Assembly (NCBI RefSeq): GCF_038002225.1
Contig: NZ_JBBOCA010000001.1
Span: forward strand, 3,720,001-3,784,000
Length of the DNA stretch: 64,000 bases
Direction: 5' to 3'
Source of the DNA: Paenibacillus sp. FSL R7-0204
GTDB taxonomy: Bacteria > Bacillota > Bacilli > Paenibacillales > Paenibacillaceae
The translations under genes were made by a program, and so were the position numbers. Below, one piece after another: positions 50,676 to 58,400 of the stretch. Positions within the stretch are counted from its first letter, which is position 1, and each line of letters starts with the position of its first letter. Under the pieces are notes generated by a model. That model was not told where the DNA came from. It saw only the letters and a list, made by a program, of their open reading frames with translations, and did no database searches.

Positions 50676-51251
50676 TTATTTAACGATCTGGTATACCAGG
50701 CCTATGGCTCCAGAATCAAATGTTTTGTTCTCGATAAGCTTCAGATTAATCTTCTCCTGGACACCTTGGAATAACGGCAAGCCGCTGCCGATCACGACGG
50801 GGGAGACCGTAATTTTATATTCATCGATTAAATCAAGCTGCATAAGGGTATGAGCGAACCGGGGACTGCCTAGGATAACGATATCCTGACCTGGCTGCTG
50901 TTTGAGACGTTTGATCTCGTCCTCGACGTCCTCTTTGACCAGTCTGGAATTATTCCATTCGACGTTCTCCAGCGTTGTGGAAAATACCACTTTGGCTGTC
51001 TTCTCAATCCATTCCGCATGATCCCGTTCGTGCTGTGAAGCGGAGGGATCTGCTGGGACGGAAGGCCAATAACTATGCATCATCTGATAAGTTCCCCGAC
51101 CCCAAACTACAGTGTCCGCAGTGCTCAGAATTTCTCTCGCGTGTTTCTCCAAGTCACCATCGTAGGCAATCCATCCAATATCCATCTCACCATTCGGGCC
51201 TTCTACAAAACCGTCAAGCGAAGCGTGCAGGAACAGCACAAGTTTTCTCAT
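50676..51251 (-). CDS. Dihydrofolate reductase-like (RibD C-terminal) protein
   Basis: 191 residues from ATG 51251, which has GGAGGATCAACGAAT upstream; an earlier in-frame ATG is not preceded by a site. The pattern LVLFLHASLDGFVEG, VWGRGTYQMMHSYWP, KQQPGQDIVILGSPRFAHTL and VSPVVIGSGLPLFQ belongs to the RibD-C / YyaP family, NAD(P)H-dependent reductases of unknown substrate. Convergent with the LysR gene. Confidence 0.87.
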   Translation of the reverse strand: MRKLVLFLHASLDGFVEGPNGEMDIGWIAYDGDLEKHAREILSTADTVVWGRGTYQMMHSYWPSVPADPSASQHERDHAEWIEKTAKVVFSTTLENVEWNNSRLVKEDVEDEIKRLKQQPGQDIVILGSPRFAHTLMQLDLIDEYKITVSPVVIGSGLPLFQGVQEKINLKLIENKTFDSGAIGLVYQIVK

Positions 51252-51275
51252 ATTCGTTGATCCTCCGATGTTCAA

Positions 51276-51742
51276 TTTGGTTATTAGGCTTAGTATAACT
51301 CATTATGTTTTCAATATTAAAGTTTAAGATTTAAGGATTGATTATGGAAGAGACAGCATATCTTAAAAATTGCTAAAGATAAGAATCCAGGCTGAACTTG
51401 GTCAGGGATATTACATAATATGGTATGATCATAATCAATCTTATAAGCTGGTGTAATATACAATTGAGTCGCAGTTCACTTTCAAATGAGAACTTATTCA
51501 CAAAATCCGTATTTTGTACATATGTCTCTATGAAGACTAACAGCCTTTTGCATCTCTGATTGTTCATTGTACGCTATTCCTGCTTTTTTGAGTAACCCCC
51601 CTTTTTTCTTGCAGTAAATGAAGTTATTGATTTAACACGAGACTAATCCAATAATAAAAGCAGCGGCAGTCTAAGACTTAATAAATAAAGTCTTAGACTG
51701 CCGCTGTTGTCGTTGAACTAACGTTTCCCGTTAAAGTTCACC
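51276..51742. other. AT-rich intergenic region with a strong hairpin and no convincing gene
   Basis: Composition drops to AT-rich from about 51.3 kb. A 64-codon ORF (minus strand, 51373-51567) has no ribosome binding site and no recognisable pattern. The region contains a 19-bp perfect hairpin (51661-51679 with 51688-51706) and a GAACTAACGTTTCCCGTTA motif at 51715-51733. Confidence 0.5.
51661..51706 (-). terminator. Very strong hairpin, 19-bp stem
   Basis: Arms CAGCGGCAGTCTAAGACTT (51661-51679) and its exact reverse complement (51688-51706), eight-base loop. On the minus strand CTTTTATTATT follows. No intact gene ends nearby, so it may be a leftover terminator or a mobile-element end. Confidence 0.55.
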
Positions 51743-51780
51743 AAAAAAACCGCTAACAGATAAATATTCTGAAAGCGGCT
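51743..51780 (-). terminator. Terminator after the VGGQEHG remnant
   Basis: On the minus strand AGCCGCT (51774-51780) pairs with AGCGGTT (51748-51754), followed by a run of seven T (51743-51749). Confidence 0.65.
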
Positions 51781-51816
51781 TGAAAATCATGTCCATATAC
51801 CTGTAAAAAAATACAT

Positions 51817-52005
51817 TTAGATAATCATCAAATCGGCAATAGGACCATGTTCTTGTCCACCGACACTGTTGCTGTTCATGATTTGCATCGCAACTTTTTG
51901 TAGTGTGTACGATATCATCGATTTAATTTCCCCTTTAGCACTTTCATGCTGATAAGGACATTCGAATTTATTAAGTATCTTGTTTATTGAGCTAACGTTT
52001 CTGTT
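51817..52005 (-). pseudogene. Short ORF ending in GGQEHGPIADLMII, decayed or very small gene
   Basis: The open frame of about 60 codons, without a good start codon or ribosome binding site, contains FECPYQHESAKGEIKSMISY and ends SVGGQEHGPIADLMII. The same C-terminal pattern (NVGGQEHGNIVDLMNS) recurs near 63.0 kb, also truncated. A minus-strand terminator follows the stop. I do not recognise the family. Either both are remnants of a mobile gene or this is a small peptide with an atypical start. Confidence 0.4.
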
Positions 52006-52031
52006 AGTTCAACACGCGATCCCTCGTACAA

Positions 52032-52520
52032 CTAAACACTCCTTTGAAGCTTGACATTAAAATCTGTCGTTGACGCAGTGACATACTCCATATAGTTCAC
52101 AGTGCCGTTAAAATTTAAATACGCTTCATAGCGCATGCGGATCCCAGGTAAAGTAATCAAATCCAGAACATGTTCCTTTGGAACCCATCTGCAATCGCTC
52201 GTTTCATTAGAAGTAGTTAATTCTCCTCCCACAGCTTTACACACGAAATCGAACATGACCTTCGTTGGGACATCAGTCACACCGTCATACCACTTATGGA
52301 TTGCTGTATTCGAAACTACACTAATTAAATGGCTAACGGTGGCGTCTATTCCACTTTCCTCTTTGATTTCACGAATAACGCCATCAACCAAATTTTCTCC
52401 AACTTCGGTTATCCCACCAGGATACACCCAACCATCATCATGGGCTTTTACTAAAAGGATATTTCCATTTCCATCTTCTACAAATCCGCCTGCAGATACA
52501 ATATGTGTCGGGAACGTCAT
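52032..52520 (-). CDS. NUDIX hydrolase
   Basis: 162 residues with TTGGAGG before the ATG. The Nudix box is GGITEVGENLVDGVIREIKEESGID-like, around residues 36-60, with the metal-binding REIKEES present. Nudix enzymes hydrolyse nucleoside diphosphates linked to another group, such as oxidised nucleotides or sugar nucleotides. Substrate unknown. AT-rich compared with the flanks of the window, fitting the local compositional change. Confidence 0.87.
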   Translation of the reverse strand: MTFPTHIVSAGGFVEDGNGNILLVKAHDDGWVYPGGITEVGENLVDGVIREIKEESGIDATVSHLISVVSNTAIHKWYDGVTDVPTKVMFDFVCKAVGGELTTSNETSDCRWVPKEHVLDLITLPGIRMRYEAYLNFNGTVNYMEYVTASTTDFNVKLQRSV

Positions 52521-52671
52521 TTTACAACCTCCAAATAAGATAAAGTTGTATATTTATTCCACTTCATTCCTGTACCTTCCTGCTTTTGCGAATTTATTAA
52601 TTAAGTATGCTAATGTACGGATTGGCTTAAATCGTTTTTTCGAATGGAAATGGTTTATGCTTTTGCGATGA

Positions 52672-52914
52672 TCACCCTCTCATACAAGTGCGCGCTCCAG
52701 AGCCCGCGTCAAAGCAACCCTGCAACACGTATCCTAGATTTACGTAGTATGAATTCAGTCTTGGGTTGTCGGCCATACAGTCGAGACGAAGCCGGCTGTT
52801 TCCAATGGCCCGAACATAACTCTCCGCGTAGCGAATGAGTTCACGGCCAATTCCTTCTCCCTTCCGTTTGCGTGAGACGCATAACCGATGAACATACCCT
52901 GCGTCCTCGTGAAG
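52672..52914 (-). pseudogene. GNAT acetyltransferase remnant (C-terminal half)
   Basis: An open frame on the minus strand reads LHEDAGYVHRLCVSRKRKGE (acetyl-CoA loop GEGIG follows) and then CMADNPRLNSYYVNLGY, the C-terminal half of a GNAT enzyme, ending at TGA 52674-52672. A TAA lies immediately upstream of the fragment, so the N-terminal half is gone. Codon use is GC-richer than the surrounding DNA. Too short and start-less to be functional. Confidence 0.72.
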
Positions 52915-52918
52915 TTAA

Positions 52919-52952
52919 AAAAGAACCCTCAAATTACTTTAAGGGCTCTTTT
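52919..52952 (-). terminator. Probable terminator of the frameshifted lipoprotein-like gene
   Basis: On the minus strand AAGAGCCCT pairs with GAGGGTTCTT (with a wobble), then a run of T. It lies just after the stop of the frameshifted gene at 52962. Confidence 0.6.
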
Positions 52953-52961
52953 ATATTCAAT

Positions 52962-53386
52962 TCATTCGAAGTATTTTTGGGTAAACTTATCAAGAAGCGC
53001 CTCCATCTTATTCAATAGCTCAATACCTTCTGCTCCCTTCTTTTCACCTGCATTATATTTGGTGAAATTTATTTTGGTCGTCTTCATGCTGTCCCGCATT
53101 AAAATGAACGGGAATTTTGCCCCTGCCTGATGGTAGTTGTATATTTCTTTCAACTCTGAATTATTTTTATTGGGTTTAATGTTTTTCAACCCGGATACAT
53201 ACTTAGTATAGTTGGGCACTACAGTATTATTTAAAGCCAGGAAATTTGCGTAGTCCAGCCGTAGCTTTATCAAATGATTGAATGGCATTCGCCTTGTCTT
53301 CCAGATTCAGGTATCCGTACTTGCCGATGTAAACTCCATTGCTCTCTTTTTTCCCCACGCCCTTATCCGCATCGGATTTTAGTTTA
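52962..53386 (-). pseudogene. Exported protein of unknown family, frameshifted
   Basis: The 3' part (108 codons, 53288-52962) reads RLDYANFLALNNTVVPNYTK and so on to KFTQKYFE. The 5' part lies in another frame: DADKGVGKKESNGVYIGKYG and then NLEDKANAIQSFDKA, joining near 53265. The pattern, a Lys-rich N-terminus and long helices, resembles exported lipoproteins of the DUF3829 kind, but the assignment is weak. The signal peptide and start are missing and the frame is broken, so it is a decayed gene. Confidence 0.55.
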
Positions 53387-53469
53387 ACAATTGAACATAA
53401 TAGTTACTCACTTTATATTCATAATAGCTTAAAAAGCTACCGAATTTTAGACAGAGTGTTCACTAACCC

Positions 53470-54369
53470 CTATACCCATAAAAAACACTGGAGTTCAGAT
53501 TGAAAACTTTTTGCAGTAAAACTAAGCTCACGATTTTTATGAACAATTAGACCATGCGAAAAACTCATTTTGGAATTAAACGGAAGGATCTTTAGTGTAC
53601 CCGTCTTTAGTTCGTTGTTGATAGCTATTTCAGGGAGTAAGGCAAAACCTTTTCCACAGCTTACATATTGTTTTATCATCTCAAGACTTGGTAGCTCTAA
53701 CGCATCTTTAACCATAATACCAGCATTTTTTAAAACACCTACAGCAGACGTATGATACAAACAAGATGTGCCGTTACTGATAAAAAGTTGGTCATTTAGA
53801 ATCTGAAATCCCGCATTTCTCACTTTCCGAGCTATATCCTCAGATGCAGCAAAAACAATCGTCTCCTCCATAATTGGATAAAAAAGAATATCTTGGCGAT
53901 TCGGATCTTGAGGAACAATCCCAAAATCTAACTCATAATCTAGTACACCATTTAGGATATCTTGATACGATCCTTGTTCAATACGCAAATTTACGTTTGG
54001 ATAATTTCTTGTGTATTCCTGAACAAAGGGAAGCATCCGTGTAAGAAAGAAAGATTCCTGTGTTCTAATACGTATTGTTCCGCATGGCTGATCCAGTTCG
54101 TTCATACTTTCTTTAAGGGATTGACTTAAGTGAACATACTGATAAGCATATTTTGAAAATACCTTTCCCGCTTCTGTAAGTTCTATCCCTCGTGGATATC
54201 GATGAAACAATTTTTGTCCGCTAATTTTTTCCAACTGTTGAATATGAGTTGTTACTGTGGACTGAACATAACCTAAACGAACCGCAGCTCGACTGAAACT
54301 TTTTTCTTCAAGCAAAGCAATAAAGGCCAGAAAAAAACGACCTTCTAATAAATCTATCATATCGATCAC
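53470..54369 (-). CDS. LysR-family transcriptional regulator
   Basis: 299 residues. Winged helix at residues 8-65 (EKSFSRAAVRLGYVQSTVTT HIQQLE), effector domain with FGIVPQDPN and SLEMIKQYVSCGKGFALLPE. It diverges from the alpha/beta hydrolase gene, 114 bases away, the usual layout for a LysR activator and its target. AT-rich codon use matches the hydrolase, so the pair probably arrived together. Confidence 0.88.
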   Translation of the reverse strand: MIDMIDLLEGRFFLAFIALLEEKSFSRAAVRLGYVQSTVTTHIQQLEKISGQKLFHRYPRGIELTEAGKVFSKYAYQYVHLSQSLKESMNELDQPCGTIRIRTQESFFLTRMLPFVQEYTRNYPNVNLRIEQGSYQDILNGVLDYELDFGIVPQDPNRQDILFYPIMEETIVFAASEDIARKVRNAGFQILNDQLFISNGTSCLYHTSAVGVLKNAGIMVKDALELPSLEMIKQYVSCGKGFALLPEIAINNELKTGTLKILPFNSKMSFSHGLIVHKNRELSFTAKSFQSELQCFLWV

Positions 54370-54483
54370 CCTTCAATATTCCAAATTGAAATAGTAGACA
54401 TTCAATTTATTCGTTAGTCAAATACATGGTTTTATTATACGATAACCTTAGTTCAAAGCCAATTACACTAAGGAGATGTAAGA

Positions 54484-55338
54484 ATGAAGATTAGTTACCA
54501 TCAGCAAAAGGTTGGAGATATTGAAGTTTTTTATCGTGAAGCTGGTCCTAAGGACGGTCAAGTTATTTTATTATTACACGGTTTTCCATCTTCAAGTCAT
54601 ATGTTTCGCGACCTAATTCCCAAACTGGCAGAACAATACCGTGTCATTGCCCCTGATCTCCCTGGATTCGGTCATACTACAACCCCACCGCGCAGTCAAT
54701 TTAAATTCACATTCGATAGCCTGTTCCAAGTTATTGATGGTTTTACTGAAGCATTAGTTCTCAAACAGTATGTACTTTATGTGTTTGATTACGGTGCACC
54801 TGTTGGTTATCGTTTGGCAGTGGCTCACCCGGAAAGAGTTCAAGCAATTATTAGTCAGAATGGCAACGCTTATACTGAGGGATTTAGTGATGCATGGGGA
54901 TCCTGGGAGACTTATTGGCACTCTCCGACACCTGATAATCGTGAAGCATGTCGCGATTCCTTGACCCCCGAGAGCATTCGCAACTTCCAGTATCTACATG
55001 GAGCTGATGCTAGCCTTGTTTCACCAGACGGTTATTCCCTGGATATTTTTTACATGTTGCGCCCCGAGGCTGAGGAAATCCAACTGGACTTGATTCTTGA
55101 TTATAGAACAAATGTGGATCGTTATCCTGATTTTCAGGCCTACTTCCGTAAGTATCAACCTAAACTTTTAGCCGTATGGGGTAAAAATGATCCTGCCTTC
55201 CTCCCTGCTGGAGCTGAAGCTTATAAGCGTGATATTCCATCTGCGGAAGTCCATTTACTTGATACAGGGCATTTTGCTCTCGAAACACATGCTAAAGAGA
55301 TCAGTGAGCTTATTAAACAATTCTTAAAAAATGATTAA
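54484..55338 (+). CDS. Alpha/beta hydrolase of the epoxide-hydrolase/haloalkane-dehalogenase type
   Basis: 284 residues with AAGGAGATG before the ATG. Oxyanion region HGFPSSSHMFRDL (near residues 32-44), nucleophile Asp102 in FDYGAPVG (an Asp, not Ser), and His263 in DTGHFALET. An Asp nucleophile indicates an epoxide hydrolase or dehalogenase rather than an esterase. No signal peptide. It is paired with the divergent LysR gene. Substrate unknown. Confidence 0.85.
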   Translation: MKISYHQQKVGDIEVFYREAGPKDGQVILLLHGFPSSSHMFRDLIPKLAEQYRVIAPDLPGFGHTTTPPRSQFKFTFDSLFQVIDGFTEALVLKQYVLYVFDYGAPVGYRLAVAHPERVQAIISQNGNAYTEGFSDAWGSWETYWHSPTPDNREACRDSLTPESIRNFQYLHGADASLVSPDGYSLDIFYMLRPEAEEIQLDLILDYRTNVDRYPDFQAYFRKYQPKLLAVWGKNDPAFLPAGAEAYKRDIPSAEVHLLDTGHFALETHAKEISELIKQFLKND

Positions 55339-55416
55339 TACAATCTCCCAATGAACTGTGAAAGTGATTTCATGGTGCTGCGGAGCAGATTCCAGAAATC
55401 AGGATTGCTGAAAAGA

Positions 55417-55453
55417 GACCCTTCCGGCTGGATCTTGCCCAGCCGAAAGGGTC
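55417..55453 (-). terminator. Terminator of the S-layer protein gene
   Basis: GACCCTTCCGGCTGG (55417-55431) with CCAGCCGAAAGGGTC (55439-55453), one mismatch, followed on the minus strand by TCTTTTC. It ends the large gene and may also stop the hydrolase transcript. Confidence 0.8.
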
Positions 55454-55474
55454 CGCATGTTTCTGTTTACGCTT

Positions 55475-58400
55475 TTACTTAGCGAGATATTCGATGAACT
55501 TTATAAAGATAGTAGCTACTTCAGCGCGGGTGGCATTGGCTTGGGGGGCAAAGAAGTTGTCCGGCTTGCCTGATACAATTCCGATGCCCTGCTGTGCCTG
55601 AACGGCCTTCAACGCCCATGAGCTGATCTGACTCTCGTCCGCGAAGGACTTAGATTGACTTTCAGGTATCTCATAGCCCTTGTACTTCATGTAATTGTAC
55701 AGCATCACCAGCATCTGCTCGCGTGTCATCGGTGAATTGGGTTCAAACAGGTCTGCGTTTATACCGTTGACTATGCCGCTTTCGGCCGCCCACTCGACTG
55801 CCGCCGTGTACCACTGCCCATCCGTCACGTCGCTAAAGCGGGAATTTGTGTAGCCGGAGCGGTTTACGTTCTCAAGATTGGCCAGTACCTGTACGTACAT
55901 CGCACGCGTCATTGAGGTGCCCGGTGAGAACGTCGTGGACGTCGTGCCGTTGAAAAGAACGTATGTGTAAGCGGAGTTTACGTAGCTGTAGAACCAGTCG
56001 TCCATGTTGACATCCCTGAAAGGATTGCCAGACACCACGAGGAAGCCCAGCGGGGTGTCGTCATCGAACACAAATTCCGTACCCTCATGGATGTTCAGCG
56101 ACATGCCTTTGTCTGGGCCGGCACTCGCGCCGCCGTGTAGTTTCACTTCGGCGCTCTTGCCCGCCGGAATGGTCACCTTACCTTTTGAGTCTATAGTCGT
56201 GCCTTCGGGTACCTTAATCTTCGTCCCGCCCTTGGTCGCAATCTCGCCGCCGCCGGGCAGGGTGGTGTTGCCGTTCTTATCCGTGACCGCGGGCTTATCC
56301 TTCGGTGTGTTCACTGTGTAGGTCGGCTTCAACGATCCAGTGACTGTCCCGGTGCTGGTATTTCCGGTATTTCCCGTATTGCCACCAGAAGGATTGGGCA
56401 CATTGGAATTGGAAGCCGTCGGCGTCGCCGTCGCACTCATCTCCGCACTGTCGCCCTTCGTGCTCACCGCAACGATCTTGAAGGTATAGCTTTGGCCATT
56501 TTTCAGGCTCTTGAAGGTATATTGGGTCGCCTTCGCATCTAGTGTGACCGGCGTCACGTTTCCATACCAGACCTTGTAACCCAATATTGCGCTGCCACCA
56601 TCGTCAGCCGGAGCAGTCCAACTCAATGTGACCTGTCCGTCGCCCGCCGTCGCCTTGAAGCTGCCCGGAGCACCGGGTACGCTCGTTTTTCTCTGCGCGA
56701 ACATCCAATCAAAGACGTCAGTGTAGTCATTGTTCCAAGTCGGCAACTTAGAGGACTGCGCCGTAGGTTTAAGGCTCCACTCCTTGTTGGAACCTACATT
56801 GGACAATGTATCCGTGTACCCTGAAATATTGTTCCACAGAACTGAAGCTTCCATCTCATGGCCGGAAGGAATCCAATTGGTTCCATTAACAGGTGCTTCC
56901 GCCTTTGTCCATTGGTCATAAGGCCAAACGAATATTTCATTTCTGTCGATGAACGTGTGCCTGGCGTTTTCCAATAGGGGCATTATATTCGCTATATAAG
57001 TTTCCGCCCCTGTTTTTATTGTTGAAGAATCAGTTGTGTTAACGAATGACCAGTATGCAAAGTTTTTAAGAGTTTCGGCTTGTTTCGCGTTGATTGATGG
57101 TGGATAAGACATAGGCGCCGCGGCTGCGAGCAAATCGGGATATGTCGTCAAGAAAGTATTAGTATAAGCGGATCCCATAGAGAAGCCTGCCATGTAAATA
57201 CGGTTGGGGTCAACAAGTCCCTTACTTACCAGATCATCGATATATGCCTTTAAGGTAGCGGGTGTTGCCTGAACGTTGTTTTGAGCCCGCAAAGCGATTA
57301 TATGACTAGCGTATTTAGAGTTCTTCTCCATTTTTTTCATAAGCGCGGTCGCTCCGTTGGCGGACCTGATGGGCGCAAAGGTATCCCCGTCCTGTGTACC
57401 GCCGCGGGTAGAACCGTGAGCATAGATGTAAAGGGGAAGCCCTTTTACCGGAACGCCGTTGCCATCCTTATGAATATAGAGTCCATACTGCATCGCTTCC
57501 GCGTTGTCAATTTTGGGACCCACTTCAAATTTGTCGATGATTTCATTGATGGTTCCTGACTGTGCGAAAGACGACTTAACAATGGCAGCCTTGCCAACAA
57601 GCTTGATATCGCCACTAGCTACAATGTTGTAATTCTGGATGGTGGATTTGGATGCTTCCAAAGTGGACTGTCCGCCGGTTAATGTCCAAAATTCCAATTC
57701 TACAACAATGTAGCGGCCTTTAGTAAGTCCAGCTTGATAATCAGGGGAGTTCTGGTTCACACCCTTATATCCTCTGGGTCTAGGTTGGTCATTCACGTAT
57801 ACTCTACGGACGGTGCGTTTGCCTTGATATGCCGGGTCACCGTTCAGCAGAGTATTCCTCGCCGAGACTGTAAACAGGTTTGAACTAAGGTCGGCACCCA
57901 CAGCTTCATTTCCCGCACCCAGATCGATGATAACGGCTGTGGTAAATTCTCCGGTAGCAAAGTTATCGTTATATACGATAAAGTTAAGCAACGTTGCGGC
58001 CGGATCGGGTTTGAATGTAACATGGATTACCTTGTCATCGGTGTTCACGTTTTTCAAGGTAAAGGTATTGTTTGCAATCTCTACAGACGCACCATTTACA
58101 GTTACGGTATCCACGACATAACCGCTAATCGGAGTAAATGTAAAGGATTGGCTTCCGCCGTCAGCTACCCGAATCAAGCCGGATGGCGAGATAGTGCCGT
58201 TTAATCCTGCCGTGGCGTTAACGGGGTGCCTGGATACCGTGGAGCCCCCAAGCAGCAGCAAGCTATTCTTGAAGCTGTCAGAACTGCCATAACCCGCGTC
58301 GGGCTTACCTAAAGCGGATACAACCTCATAACGGTCATTCCCCGCACCCGTTGAGTTATTGATGTACACATCAAACGTAATCGGAGAATTGCTCGTGAAT

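Noticed and set aside
51373..51567. 64-codon ORF on the minus strand in the AT-rich region
   Set aside because: No ribosome binding site, no recognisable pattern, and AT-rich DNA produces such ORFs by chance.
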